From the NCBI RefSeq assembly GCF_024343675.1, contig NZ_RJUD01000017.1, positions 1-64,000 on the forward strand: 64,000 nt of DNA, written 5' to 3'. Shown piece after piece: positions 36,367 to 46,113 of the stretch. Numbering within the stretch: position 1 is the first letter of the stretch; each line of letters opens with the position of its first letter. The notes beneath the pieces are model-generated. The model was not told the DNA's origin. It saw nothing but the letters and a program-made list of their open reading frames with translations, and did no database searches. Source of the stretch: Lacihabitans sp. CS3-21 (GTDB lineage Bacteria > Bacteroidota > Bacteroidia > Cytophagales > Spirosomataceae). Position numbers and translations under genes: made by a program.

Positions 36367-36392
36367 AAAGCCACCCCAAAAGAGGTGGCTTT
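36367..36392. terminator. Bidirectional terminator
   Basis: 9-bp stem AAAGCCACC/GGTGGCTTT with 8-nt loop between the convergent UPF0173 hydrolase and metalloprotease genes; A-rich on the left, T-rich on the right. Confidence 0.88.
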
Positions 36393-36415
36393 CATAATAA
36401 AATATCTAATTTCTA

Positions 36416-38995
36416 TCACTTCGGATCCAAAGACATGTCTATTCTGGCAATCAAATCTTGTAAATGATATTTACTCAACTTGTCCGTCATTCTGGTAGAA
36501 GCTGCTTTCATTTCGTTTTTCAAGTCGATCAATTGTCCTCTAGCTATGGATGGAAGGTCTGTTTGAGCTAGGTTTACCATTCTGGTATTGAAACCGTAAG
36601 TTACTCCAACTGGTATTGCTCTCACCATGGTATTTCCTGGTTTCAATAGTGCAGTTATCTTATCCACGAACACCTTTTGGATGTTTCTTCTGTAAATATC
36701 GATGCTTGTTTTGGTTTTTAGTTCAGAGAAAATGCCACTTCTAATGTCGGTCATCATTTCGTCTAAAGTATAATTTCCAGGACCTGCGGCACCACTTTCC
36801 ATTAATCTAACGGCACGGTCACCCATCAAAAGGCTCGAAAGTGTTGCATCTTGCATGGCTTTTATGGCTTCCACACCGTTTTCAGGCTTAATTTTCGACA
36901 AAATATTTTGGTCCATCATCCAAAGTGGCGTGGTAAACAATTGCGTGTTCAAGAATGCCACAGCGTCTTTTTGGATAGCTCTCGGTACTATTTCAAACTG
37001 GTTGCCTTCCATGTCGTAGGTTTTTGGTGTGTCATAGATTCCACCAACGTTTTTGGTTACATGGCCCATGTACCTTCTAAACTGTCCCACCAAGTTCATG
37101 TACATTTCCTCCAATTCTTGGTAACTTTCACCGTTTTCTTTGCTGTACTCCATCAAGTTTGGTAAAATACGCTTCAGGTTTTTGATACCATATTCAGACG
37201 CTCGCATGGCATTGTCACCGATATCCTCTGTCTGATAGCGAGGGTCATAAGGACTAATTTCTGTTCCAAACCAGAGGCGACGGTTTTTGTAAGCCTCTTT
37301 GGTCATATCATTCAATATTTTCTTTTCGGCATCTTCGTCTTTGGCATCTGCAAAATAGCTATAACCCCATTTGATTGCCCATTTGTCGTAGTCACCAATA
37401 CGAGGGAAGAAATGCTTTACGCCGTCTTCTGGCTGAGCTACGTAGTTAAATCTCGCATAGTCCATTATAGAAGATGTATGACCGCTTTTCTCTTGGAAAG
37501 CCGGATCTCTGAGTTTTTCTACTGGCGTAGCTGATGAAGCTCCCATATTATGACGAAGCCCCAAAGTATGACCTACTTCGTGAGAAGATACAAAACGAAT
37601 CAATTCGCCCATCAAGTGATCATCAAATTTTTTCATTCTGGCAGCTGGATCAGCGGCAGCAGTTTGTATCAGATACCAGTTTCTCAAAAGACTCATGATG
37701 TTGTGGTACCAACCAATATGACTTTCCAATATCTCGCCAGAGCGTGGATCATGTACATTTGGTCCGTAAGCATTCTGAATATCTGCTGCAAAGTATCTAA
37801 CCACCGAGAAACGAGCGTCTTCTAAGCTCATTGTAGTATCGTTTTCTGGCCAATATTCACCTCTAATGGCGTTTTTCCATCCAGCTGCTTCATAGGCTGG
37901 TTGCCAGTCGTCAATACCCGCTTTTATGTATTTTCTCCATTTTTCTGGTGTAGCTGGGTCTATAAAGTACACAATTGGTTTTTTAGGCTCAATTAGCTCA
38001 CCTCTTTTTTGTTTTTCGGCATCTTCTTTAGACTTTGGCTCCAATTTCCATCTTACAGCAAACACATCTTCGTCTGCCTTTTGTGATTCTTCCTCAAAAA
38101 CTCCGAAACTGTTAGCAAAATAACCCACTCGAGCGTCAAAAATCCTTTTTCGCATCGGTACTTTAGGAAGCAAAATCATGGAAGTGTTGAATTCCATAGT
38201 TACCACACCAGCATCTAAGGCCGCTGGAAGATTTACTCCTATTTGTGGCATAGGCGTGAGTGAAATACGAGGAGGTGTAGTAGAGAAAGTCTTTACTGTT
38301 CTGATTTCAGTATTTATTGGATAAGACTTAATTTTTTGTATATACGATCTGTCCTTTTGGAAAGCAACGATATTCAAAATTTGTTTGTCAATAGATCCCA
38401 ATGAGAATGTTTGAATGTCAGAATCGAAAGTACTGGTCACATCTATTACGTAACCCATTGCAACTTTTCCAGTAGAATCCTTCTTGATGGCTTTAATTTC
38501 AAAATTACCGATAATAGGGTCTGCACTAGAGTTTTTTACAGCTTGAGCCATAGGTTTTGAGCTATCTGGCGACATAATAACTTTGGTAATTGATCTCAAA
38601 AGCAAATTGTTGTTTATGCCTTTTTCCCATTTTACCACTTGGCGATTCACTTCTTCACCACCAAATATTCCACCACCAGCAGGCGTTTTAGAGAATCGAG
38701 TGATAGACATAATTTCTCTTTCAAGTAGCGAATCTGGAATTTCAAAAAGGTACTTGTCATCCATTTTATGCACCGTCATCATGCCTTTCTGAGTAACCGC
38801 TGTGCTGTCTACAACTTCTTTGTAAGGTTTTGGGCCTTTTTTGGGAGTTTCAGGTTTTTTAGGAGCTTCAGGTTTTTTAGGAACCTCGGCCACTACGGGT
38901 TTTGCTTCTTCAGCTTTCTTTTTCTTTTGAGCATTGGCTCCAAAACCTATGCTCACTATTAGAGCCACAAGCAATGTAAAGACCTTTTTTGTCAT
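36416..38995 (-). CDS. Exported zinc metalloprotease (DUF5117/DUF5118 type)
   Basis: Secreted protein of 859 residues: signal peptide, a Lys/Pro linker (about 25-60, with repeated KKPEAPK), the DUF5118/5117 N-terminal domains, and a metzincin-like catalytic site in SSHEVGHTLGLRHNMGA (H-E-x-x-H-x-x-G-x-x-H) around residue 480. An unusual Glu/Asp/Lys insertion (KKADEDVFAVRWKLEPKSK...) precedes it. The family is common in Bacteroidota and annotated only as zinc-dependent metalloprotease; periplasmic or surface proteolysis is likely. Single-gene unit preceded by a 256-nt AT-rich region. Confidence 0.88.
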   Translation of the reverse strand: MTKKVFTLLVALIVSIGFGANAQKKKKAEEAKPVVAEVPKKPEAPKKPETPKKGPKPYKEVVDSTAVTQKGMMTVHKMDDKYLFEIPDSLLEREIMSITRFSKTPAGGGIFGGEEVNRQVVKWEKGINNNLLLRSITKVIMSPDSSKPMAQAVKNSSADPIIGNFEIKAIKKDSTGKVAMGYVIDVTSTFDSDIQTFSLGSIDKQILNIVAFQKDRSYIQKIKSYPINTEIRTVKTFSTTPPRISLTPMPQIGVNLPAALDAGVVTMEFNTSMILLPKVPMRKRIFDARVGYFANSFGVFEEESQKADEDVFAVRWKLEPKSKEDAEKQKRGELIEPKKPIVYFIDPATPEKWRKYIKAGIDDWQPAYEAAGWKNAIRGEYWPENDTTMSLEDARFSVVRYFAADIQNAYGPNVHDPRSGEILESHIGWYHNIMSLLRNWYLIQTAAADPAARMKKFDDHLMGELIRFVSSHEVGHTLGLRHNMGASSATPVEKLRDPAFQEKSGHTSSIMDYARFNYVAQPEDGVKHFFPRIGDYDKWAIKWGYSYFADAKDEDAEKKILNDMTKEAYKNRRLWFGTEISPYDPRYQTEDIGDNAMRASEYGIKNLKRILPNLMEYSKENGESYQELEEMYMNLVGQFRRYMGHVTKNVGGIYDTPKTYDMEGNQFEIVPRAIQKDAVAFLNTQLFTTPLWMMDQNILSKIKPENGVEAIKAMQDATLSSLLMGDRAVRLMESGAAGPGNYTLDEMMTDIRSGIFSELKTKTSIDIYRRNIQKVFVDKITALLKPGNTMVRAIPVGVTYGFNTRMVNLAQTDLPSIARGQLIDLKNEMKAASTRMTDKLSKYHLQDLIARIDMSLDPK

Positions 38996-39251
38996 AATTT
39001 TAGAGTTTGTTTTAATAATTAATAGTTTGTAAAATTTGTAAGTTGTTGCAAGGAATTATACCAAAGGTAAAAAAATATTGTAATTACTGAATTGAAAAAT
39101 GGTATTGTTGGACGAAAAGCTTGATTGAATGGTTGAGAATGTTTAAAACAACGACTTTTGTTTTGGATGAATTACTACATAAAGTGACGATAGATTTTAT
39201 TTTCACTAGCCTCGTTGTACTTTTGATAGATTATTGAAAAGATTCATTTTA

Positions 39252-40388
39252 ATGCCCGATTATAAGAATATCAAACATTTTGAAGGCCTCAATGCACTTC
39301 GGTTTTTTGCGGCCTTTTTGGTGGTAATCCACCATGCAGAGGCCGTCAGAAAGAAAAATGGACTTTTTAATCTAGATTGGCTGAGTTTTTTCAAAAACGG
39401 AGGAAATGCAGTGACCTTTTTCTTTGTTCTGAGTGGCTTCTTGATTACTTATCTTTTATTAAAAGAAGATAACCAAACTGGTGAAACTAGCATAAAGACC
39501 TTCTATCTTAAACGTACTTTGCGAATCTGGCCTTTGTATTTTTTGATGTTTTTTGTTGGAGCTTTAGTTTTACCAATTGCATTTAAGTTTCTTCATATTG
39601 GCTATGAAATGCCCTATACTTTCTCTCAGGTTTGGTATTATTTTGTTTTCTTTTTTCCTGGCTTAGTCACTTTCTATTTTGGACATCATATACTAGAACC
39701 ACTTTGGTCAATCGGTGTGGAGGAGGTATTTTACTTGATTTGGGCACCACTGTTCAAAATTTTCAAAAAGTACATTTTACAATTGCTATTGGGAGTCATC
39801 CTGACGAAAATGGTCATTGATTTAGTTTCGATTTATATCTACAAGGATGAGCTTTTTAGATATATCTCCAGCATTCTGAGCTTTGACGCCATGGCTGTTG
39901 GCGGTTTAGGGGCTTATCTTGTTTTTAACAGAAAAAAAGACTTTACAAATCTTTTTATATATAAACCACTCATTCAAATCCTAATTTATACCTTATTAGC
40001 AGTCTTTTTGATTTATAATATCAACTTTCAAAATCAACTCTGGAAAACCTTTTTCAGTAGGCCAGTTTTTTCTAAACTTTTTCTTGATTTCCTTTTCCTA
40101 TATATAATCATCGGAGTTTCACTTATTCCCCAAAATTTGTTTAAAATCAAAAGCAAGTTTTTATCCTATTTAGGAGAAATCTCTTACGGAATTTACATGT
40201 ACCACATGTTTGTTATTTATGCTATTGTATTGGTTCTAAAACCATTTTTGAGTCTAATGGCTCCGCTGTTCTCTACTGTTGTCTTTTATTCCATCTTGTT
40301 TTTATTGGTGTTTTTGGTTTCTTATTTATCGAAAAAATACTTTGAAGATTATTTTTTGAAGATAAAGGCAAGACTGGAAAAGCGTTAG
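39252..40388 (+). CDS. Acyltransferase 3 family membrane protein
   Basis: Second O-acyltransferase of the window, 378 residues with ten to eleven predicted membrane helices. Early catalytic His in FFAAFLVVIHHAEAVRKKNG, the RTLRIWPLYF motif, and SIGVEEVFYLIWAPLF are the family hallmarks of OafA-like enzymes. Probably acetylates a surface glycan. The ATG at 39252 was preferred over the TTG at 39234 because it places the conserved FEGLNALRFFAAF segment near the N terminus. Stands alone; it precedes the LiaF/LytS operon after 164 nt. Confidence 0.85.
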   Translation: MPDYKNIKHFEGLNALRFFAAFLVVIHHAEAVRKKNGLFNLDWLSFFKNGGNAVTFFFVLSGFLITYLLLKEDNQTGETSIKTFYLKRTLRIWPLYFLMFFVGALVLPIAFKFLHIGYEMPYTFSQVWYYFVFFFPGLVTFYFGHHILEPLWSIGVEEVFYLIWAPLFKIFKKYILQLLLGVILTKMVIDLVSIYIYKDELFRYISSILSFDAMAVGGLGAYLVFNRKKDFTNLFIYKPLIQILIYTLLAVFLIYNINFQNQLWKTFFSRPVFSKLFLDFLFLYIIIGVSLIPQNLFKIKSKFLSYLGEISYGIYMYHMFVIYAIVLVLKPFLSLMAPLFSTVVFYSILFLLVFLVSYLSKKYFEDYFLKIKARLEKR

Positions 40389-40447
40389 AACGTTTCGATA
40401 TATAATTAATCATTCCTTTTTTTGAAGGGTTGCAGTTTTCCATTCAA

Positions 40448-40470
40448 CGATAAAAACAACTCATTTATCG
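40448..40470. promoter_or_regulatory. Inverted repeat upstream of the LiaF operon
   Basis: CGATAAA (40448-40454) and TTTATCG (40464-40470) form 7-bp arms with a 9-nt spacer, about 55 nt before the promoter of the LiaF operon. A regulator-binding site is possible, but no copy is seen elsewhere in the window. Confidence 0.35.
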
Positions 40471-40523
40471 GTAAAAGTTTGAACACTCACCGAATTCCTG
40501 TTTTCTTTGGGTAATGAACCCTG

Positions 40524-40531
40524 TAATTTTG
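40524..40531 (+). promoter_or_regulatory. -7 element of the LiaF-LytS-LytR operon
   Basis: TAATTTTG, perfect TAnnTTTG, 21 nt before the first ATG of the operon. A TTG at 40507-40509 is only 14 nt upstream. Confidence 0.5.
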
Positions 40532-40552
40532 AAGCATTAAAACAAACAAATT

Positions 40553-41263
40553 ATGAACAACAATAACAAAAATGCTGTATTCTTCTGGTCAATTTTGTTG
40601 GTATCGATTGGAGGACTTTTTCTATTCAGAAATTTCGGAATGCTGAATTTTAATTTCCCAGTAAAAATCTTTAGCTGGAGGCTCGTTCCGCTTATCATTG
40701 GCATCAATGCTTTCTTGAAAGGCAAAAACATGGAAGGTATAATTGCTACTACCATCGCTGTGGTGTTTTTTATTCCTGATTTTTTGACTTCTGCCGAACG
40801 TCAAACTTATTACAAGCTTTGGCCGCTTCTGTTAGTTGGTTTGGGAGGTCTAATACTTTACAAATATTTCAATCCTAAGTTTGACATGCCCAAGCGACAA
40901 TTGAAGGCAGACGGAACTGATTTTGAATATTTAAATGAATCAAATATTATGGCTGGAACTAACAAAAAGGTGTTTTCAAAAAACTTTGAAGGTGGACAAG
41001 TAAATTGTGTAATGGGTGGGGCACAAATAGACCTTACTGAGGCAGATCTGGCTGCTAAATCAGGCTTGAATATCTTTATTTTAATGGGAGGATTGGAACT
41101 CAGAGTACCAAAAGAATGGAATGTAATGATTGACGTATTGCCAATAATGGGTGGCGTGGAAGACCAAATCACGAAGTTTCCGGAGTCTGTTGTAAATAAG
41201 GAAAAGAAATTTTACCTATCAGGTAATGTCGTGATGGGTGGAGTGGAAATAAAAAGATATTAA
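40553..41263 (+). CDS. LiaF-like membrane protein
   Basis: 236 residues: four short hydrophobic segments in the N-terminal half (about 9-27, 42-52, 60-78, 89-103), then a soluble beta-rich C-terminal domain (about 130-236) with QVNCVMGGAQIDLTEADL and MGGLELRVPKEWNVMID, the DUF2154/LiaF domain named for cell-wall-active-antibiotic response. LiaF restrains the LiaRS two-component system in Firmicutes until envelope stress occurs. Here it begins an operon that includes a second LiaF domain protein, a LytS kinase and a LytTR regulator, suggesting the same negative-control logic with different signalling partners. Confidence 0.85.
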   Translation: MNNNNKNAVFFWSILLVSIGGLFLFRNFGMLNFNFPVKIFSWRLVPLIIGINAFLKGKNMEGIIATTIAVVFFIPDFLTSAERQTYYKLWPLLLVGLGGLILYKYFNPKFDMPKRQLKADGTDFEYLNESNIMAGTNKKVFSKNFEGGQVNCVMGGAQIDLTEADLAAKSGLNIFILMGGLELRVPKEWNVMIDVLPIMGGVEDQITKFPESVVNKEKKFYLSGNVVMGGVEIKRY

Positions 41264-41321
41264 GTTTTTTAATAGATTAAACGTCAATATTTTAAAATAA
41301 ACCTTAAATATATTTTCAATC

Positions 41322-41792
41322 ATGGATAGTAAAAAAACTTTCATAAAATACTTTGTCATAGTGTTAGTAATAATTGGAGGATTGGGTGTTCTTGGAAAAC
41401 TTCAAGACAGAGTGACCAAAGAGGAGACTACAGAAGGAGGCAAAAGCAGAAATAATTTTTTTGAAGTTAACAACCTCATGGGTGGCACAAAAGAAGAATA
41501 CAATTTTGCCCAACTGAAAGGTGGAATAATTAATTGTGTGATGGGTGGAACCGAAATAGATTTGACCAATGCCTCATTAGAAAAAGGAGCTTCTATTGAT
41601 GTGTTTCTCATGATGGGAGGGGCAAAAATAAAAGTGCCAAAAGACTGGAATGTGGTTTTAGAAACTGACAATATTATGGGAGACTCTAAAGATAGAAACG
41701 CCGAAGACGAAGATGTAGTCGAAGACAGTTCTAAAACCCTTAAAATCAGAGGGACTGTTTTGATGGGAGGTTTGGAAATCAAGAGATACTAA
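41322..41792 (+). CDS. LiaF-domain protein, second copy
   Basis: 156 residues: one N-terminal membrane segment (about 8-27) followed by a LiaF C-terminal domain (about 60-156) closely resembling that of the gene upstream (GGIINCVMGGTEIDLTNASL; MGGAKIKVPKDWNV; VLMGGLEIKRY at the end versus VVMGGVEIKRY). It lacks the other gene's extra transmembrane segments, so this is a trimmed tandem paralogue. Spacing of 58 nt upstream and 12 nt downstream keeps it in one transcript with the kinase. Confidence 0.85.
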   Translation: MDSKKTFIKYFVIVLVIIGGLGVLGKLQDRVTKEETTEGGKSRNNFFEVNNLMGGTKEEYNFAQLKGGIINCVMGGTEIDLTNASLEKGASIDVFLMMGGAKIKVPKDWNVVLETDNIMGDSKDRNAEDEDVVEDSSKTLKIRGTVLMGGLEIKRY

Positions 41793-41804
41793 TACCGTTT
41801 CAAA

Positions 41805-42854
41805 ATGAAAAATCCAATACTGAGTGGTAGAAAAAGGTTGGTAAGATATTTTACTATTTGGATAACTTTGGGCATACTTTTCTTTTTTGTGATGTCATAT
41901 TTTGTGCCAGTTGAGAGGGATTTCCTTGCAGTGGACATCATCATGCAGAATTTTATCATGGCGTGTTTGATGATAGGTATGTGGTATCCCATCAATTTTA
42001 TGTCGTGGGAAAGTCAAAAGCTTTCCTACCTCATTTTCAATCACCTACTCATGTTTTTGCTTTTCGCTTTTTCATGGGTTTCTCTTACTCATCTTGTTCT
42101 TAGACTAATTTTTCCTGGACAACAAATCATCGATTACATTTCGGGCTCTGTGGCATTCAAAATTCCATTTTGCTTTTTTGCCTATATCGTATTTGTTATT
42201 TCTATTTATTTGCTAAAATATTATAACTCATACATAGAAAAAAAAGAAATAGAAAGTCGCTTGAGTGAGTCTATTCAAGAAGCTGAGCTTACTTTGTTGC
42301 GAAACCAAATGAATCCGCATTTTATTTTCAACAGCTTGAATAGCATCAGCTCGCTCACCATCATTGACCCTGAAAAGGCCCATGATATGGTGATAAAACT
42401 TTCGGATTTTTTGAGATATACTGTTGGTTATGGGCAAATGCAAAAAGTGCCTTTAAAGAAAGAATTGGAAATGTGTGAGGCCTATCTGGATATAGAAAAA
42501 ATTCGTTTTGGTGAAAAAATAAATGTAGAAATGCAGGTGGCTGTGGAAGCCTTGGAAGTAGATGTGCCCAGTATGCTTTTGCAAACGCTTTTTGAAAACG
42601 CCATCAAACATGGTATATACAATTCACTCAATCCAGAAAGAATTCTTTTTAAAGCTAGAATTGAAGAAAATAGGTTAGAGCTTATCATGGAGAATACTTT
42701 TGACAAAGAAGGTAGTAAAAAAGTAGGCACCAAAACAGGCCTAAAAAACATAAAGGAAAGGCTAAGATTAATGTATAAAAATTTGGCTATTTTCGAAAAT
42801 CAAGTAATAGATAACAAATTTGTGGTTTGGATAAATATTCCTATAAACACATGA
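41805..42854 (+). CDS. LytS-like sensor histidine kinase
   Basis: Membrane histidine kinase of 349 residues: four transmembrane segments (about 12-30, 43-60, 70-95, 112-132), a short coiled linker, then the His_kinase domain (PF06580 type) with TLLRNQMNPHFIFNSLNSI carrying the phosphoacceptor His, and an HATPase region with TLFENAIKHGIYNSLN and GLKNIKERL. No large periplasmic sensor is present, as in intramembrane-sensing LiaS-like kinases. The stop overlaps the regulator's start by 4 bp, so the pair is translationally coupled. Confidence 0.93.
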   Translation: MKNPILSGRKRLVRYFTIWITLGILFFFVMSYFVPVERDFLAVDIIMQNFIMACLMIGMWYPINFMSWESQKLSYLIFNHLLMFLLFAFSWVSLTHLVLRLIFPGQQIIDYISGSVAFKIPFCFFAYIVFVISIYLLKYYNSYIEKKEIESRLSESIQEAELTLLRNQMNPHFIFNSLNSISSLTIIDPEKAHDMVIKLSDFLRYTVGYGQMQKVPLKKELEMCEAYLDIEKIRFGEKINVEMQVAVEALEVDVPSMLLQTLFENAIKHGIYNSLNPERILFKARIEENRLELIMENTFDKEGSKKVGTKTGLKNIKERLRLMYKNLAIFENQVIDNKFVVWINIPINT

Positions 42855-43597
42855 AAATCAAAACATTATTAATAGACGACGAAGCCTTGGCACGTACATT
42901 GGTTCAAAATTTCATTAAAGTTGACCCTGATTTTGAAGTAGTTGGTGAAGCCGGAGATGGCTTTGAAGCCATGAAAAAAATCACTGAATTGCAGCCAGAT
43001 CTAATATTTTTGGACATTCAAATGCCTAAGCTGACGGGTTTGGAATTGCTCGAACTTCTGCCTAACCCTCCTATAGTGGTTTTTTCTACGGCTTATGATC
43101 AATACGCCATCGAAGCTTTTGAAAAAAATGCTGTAGATTATCTGTTAAAGCCTTTTTCAAGAGATAGATTTCAGAAGGCTTTACAAAAAGTTAAAGAAAA
43201 AATTGAGGCCAAAATAGATACAAAGGAAGAGATCAAAAATCTTTTGGCCACACCGCCGCATCCCGACAAAGCCTTGGACAGAATCGTGATAAAGGATGGA
43301 GCAAAAATAGAAATGATTGCTTTTCAAGATATTACGCACCTCGAAACCTACGGTGACTATGTCTGGATCTACACTGAAAAAGCCAAGTTTTTAAAGCAAA
43401 AAACCATGAAAGAATTTGAAGAACTGCTCCCAAGTTCATTTTTAAGGGTTCACCGATCGTTTTTGGTCAATGTGTCATTTATCCAAAAGCTCGAACTGTA
43501 TGAAAAGAATTCTTACCAACTACTATTAAAAAATGGAGCAAGAGTAAGTGTAAGCAAAAGCGGTTATAAAGAATTGAAAGACACATTGGGCTGGTAA
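42851..43597 (+). CDS. LytTR-family response regulator
   Basis: 248 residues: receiver domain (about 1-120) with DDEALA, the phosphorylatable Asp in LIFLDIQMPKLTG and KPFSRDRF, followed by a LytTR DNA-binding domain (about 145-245) with HLETYGDYVWIYTE and SFLRVHRSFLVNVSFI. Partner of the upstream LytS kinase; probably controls its own operon or envelope genes. Start at 42851 overlaps the kinase stop (ATGA); the longer frame adds eight residues upstream with no support. Confidence 0.95.
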   Translation: MKIKTLLIDDEALARTLVQNFIKVDPDFEVVGEAGDGFEAMKKITELQPDLIFLDIQMPKLTGLELLELLPNPPIVVFSTAYDQYAIEAFEKNAVDYLLKPFSRDRFQKALQKVKEKIEAKIDTKEEIKNLLATPPHPDKALDRIVIKDGAKIEMIAFQDITHLETYGDYVWIYTEKAKFLKQKTMKEFEELLPSSFLRVHRSFLVNVSFIQKLELYEKNSYQLLLKNGARVSVSKSGYKELKDTLGW

Positions 43598-43722
43598 TTT
43601 TGTATGGAATCGTAAAGGCAGCAAAACGATAAATTTGACAGAAAACCTCTCTGTGGAACTTCTATACTCGAATTATAATAAAACTCAGTGTGAAGTTGTG
43701 GTAAAAAATATTACTATGCCCT

Positions 43723-43744
43723 CTATGTAACTATGTGTTTAAAA
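43723..43744. repeat. Copy of the CTATGTG repeat family
   Basis: CTATGTAACTATGTGTTTAA resembles, with two or three changes, the copies at 62309-62378. It is preceded by degenerate CTCTGTGGAACT/CAGTGTGAAG text. Likely a dispersed intergenic repeat. Confidence 0.6.
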
Positions 43745-43748
43745 AAAA

Positions 43749-45965
43749 TCACCCCAAAACCTCCACCGCACCTAAAACGTTTTCAGACAGATTTTTAAGC
43801 CATTTGAGCTGTTCTATGATTACTTTGGCTTCTTGCAGTTTGCTCCGCATTTCGGTGGACATGGTCAGTATGCCTGATTCTATTTCTAGGTTGCGTTTTA
43901 AGTTAAGTTCAGCATATTTTTTGTCCAGAACCTCAAATGCCTCGAAACACTTGTCTGGGTTTTTTGCCGCACTTTTTCCTTTCAGGATAGCTATCGCATT
44001 TTGCAGATTTACACATATATAATCCATGATAGTCTCAAAACTTTCTGACGTGTTGGTGGTTTTATGGCTTTGAATATAAGCTGAATAAGCCGCTATTCCC
44101 GAAAGAAAACTGTGATTTAACAAAACAGCTGCATAGATATTGCTTACCTGGTTTTTCTTCGATTTCGGTTCTTCTTGCAGCCTCTGAAAAGCCCCATTTA
44201 AGTTGCCGTTTTTGATAAAAGCATCCTTACGAATCAATCGGTAAGCCGTGTCAGCTTCTTGCTTGGTTCGGTAGAGATTATTAACTGCCTTTAGGTAGTT
44301 GAGGTTGGCTATCAAGGCTTTTTTTATGGCATCTTTGATATTTTCTTTTTCCCAAACTGGCCAAATAAAATACATGGCAAACAGTGAAATTAACACCCCA
44401 ATAAAAGTATAAAGTCCTCTATTTAGGATGATTTCTATGGAATCGTTTTCGTTTAAAACATATAAAAGCAATATGCTGATGGTTATTCCTGCTGATGCTA
44501 TTTTGTAGTTTTTGTTTATATATGAAAAGCCAACCAATAAGGAAATAGCAGCCGTAGTGCCATAAACTATGGTGTTGTTGAATAAATATACCAAAGCAAG
44601 TGTGAAAATCATCCCCAAAATGGTACCTGCCATTCGGCTTTTCGCTCGACTTTTTGTGAGTCCATAGTTGGGTCTAAGAATCACCATAGTGGTCACAATT
44701 ATCCAGTTGGCATAGTCGGGATTAAGAGCATGACCGATTAAAAAACTCAATAAAAACGCAGTTGTTAATCTGATAGAATGCCTAAAAATAACTGACTCGG
44801 TATTGAGATTTATCTTTATGGTATTCCAAGAATAGTTTTGGGTAGTAATAAACTGGCTGTTTCTACGAGGTACCAATTGAGACTCTTGCAGCAGGTTGTT
44901 GTAAATATTGTCTATTAGTTTTAGCTTTTCGAGTTCTCGCTGTTCATGATCAAGAAGATTTCGCATCATTAAGGCTCCCTCACGTGCCCTTGGGAGTTTT
45001 ACGGCATCTACATAAACTTTAATGCTTTTTTCGGCCTCGCTCAAAGCTTCATCTAGACTTGAATCTAAACTGAAACTAGCGTTAGACCTAAGAGCTTCAC
45101 TGAGTTTCATAAGGTGTTCTGAAACCAATTCCGAAGTTTTTTGATAGGGTAGGAGTAAGTTGGTAAACTTGCCAAGTTCTTCTTCAAATGCTTCAAAATC
45201 GGGATTCCAAGCAATCGCCATTTCGTACAAATCTATCATTTCGATGAATAGCAGATAGAGTTTTCGATTTTCAGAGGAAGATATGAGCGTGGATTTTTCG
45301 CTCATCAGCATACTTCTGAGCAGCTCATGATTTTCGTTGATGGCACTTTGGGTTTTTAACAGCCTGTACTGTAAGTCTGGTGTATTGGTAGTGGCATTCC
45401 ATTTGATGTCATCGCTCATTTTTAGGTAGTTAGCTGTCAACTCCATGCATTCCGCCAATAACAACTGAATATGTCTTTTTTGAAAAATGAACTGACTCAA
45501 AGCTGAAACAAGGATACAAACTATTCCACCTAAACTTACTAATTTCAATATTTCTAATGCTGGTAGCGAGTATTTGTGTAGCATGAAGCCCATTACAACA
45601 GCAAAGAGACCAGCAAAGCCAATCATAGAGCCACGAAAACCGAAAACAGAAAGCATAGAGGAAGCAAAAATCAGTAAAGCTAAGGTCGGAATACGAATGT
45701 AATCGGGAAAATTGACGGAGAAAAAGAATCCCGTAAGTACAAATAAGCCCATAGAAAGGCTATAAAACATACCAATAATTCGGTTTCTGTTGGTCCCTTC
45801 AATATTGGAAAAATAGGCAAACATAACCCCCACCACGATTGCCATACCTGCTGGATAATTATCAGTAGAAAAACCCCAATAAATAGGTAATACCAACAAT
45901 ATACTTACGATGCTAGCTCTAAAAAAATCGAACGAATTGATATGTTTGTTAAGCTTTTTTGACAA
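43749..45965 (-). CDS. FUSC family membrane transporter (YccS/AaeB-like)
   Basis: 738 residues with the fusaric-acid-resistance layout duplicated: an N-terminal block of about five membrane helices, a helical cytoplasmic region (about 180-390), a second membrane block (about 400-540, DYANWIIVTTMVILRPNYGLTKSRAKSRMAGTILG spread across 430-464), and a C-terminal helical tail. The family exports aromatic acids or related compounds; E. coli YccS is the closest known layout. Substrate unknown. Start is TTG at 45965: no ATG occurs before the first membrane segments. Convergent with the LytTR regulator gene, with 151 nt between them. Confidence 0.9.
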   Translation of the reverse strand: MSKKLNKHINSFDFFRASIVSILLVLPIYWGFSTDNYPAGMAIVVGVMFAYFSNIEGTNRNRIIGMFYSLSMGLFVLTGFFFSVNFPDYIRIPTLALLIFASSMLSVFGFRGSMIGFAGLFAVVMGFMLHKYSLPALEILKLVSLGGIVCILVSALSQFIFQKRHIQLLLAECMELTANYLKMSDDIKWNATTNTPDLQYRLLKTQSAINENHELLRSMLMSEKSTLISSSENRKLYLLFIEMIDLYEMAIAWNPDFEAFEEELGKFTNLLLPYQKTSELVSEHLMKLSEALRSNASFSLDSSLDEALSEAEKSIKVYVDAVKLPRAREGALMMRNLLDHEQRELEKLKLIDNIYNNLLQESQLVPRRNSQFITTQNYSWNTIKINLNTESVIFRHSIRLTTAFLLSFLIGHALNPDYANWIIVTTMVILRPNYGLTKSRAKSRMAGTILGMIFTLALVYLFNNTIVYGTTAAISLLVGFSYINKNYKIASAGITISILLLYVLNENDSIEIILNRGLYTFIGVLISLFAMYFIWPVWEKENIKDAIKKALIANLNYLKAVNNLYRTKQEADTAYRLIRKDAFIKNGNLNGAFQRLQEEPKSKKNQVSNIYAAVLLNHSFLSGIAAYSAYIQSHKTTNTSESFETIMDYICVNLQNAIAILKGKSAAKNPDKCFEAFEVLDKKYAELNLKRNLEIESGILTMSTEMRSKLQEAKVIIEQLKWLKNLSENVLGAVEVLG

Positions 45966-46113
45966 TTCTCTGTATTGTTTTTCTCAAAAATAAAACATAA
46001 AGAAACATTTTATTACTTTTTTGGGAAAAGGCTTGGTAAACTTTCAATTTGGTGAGAAATATTATATAAATACATGAAAAAATGTTTCTATTTTGTGCAT
46101 TAATATTTAAAGC

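Noticed and set aside
43986-43995. GATAGCTATC palindrome as a repeat element like the one at 18017
   Set aside because: It lies inside the FUSC coding sequence in frame and without the CCC/AGG flanks, so it is probably chance.
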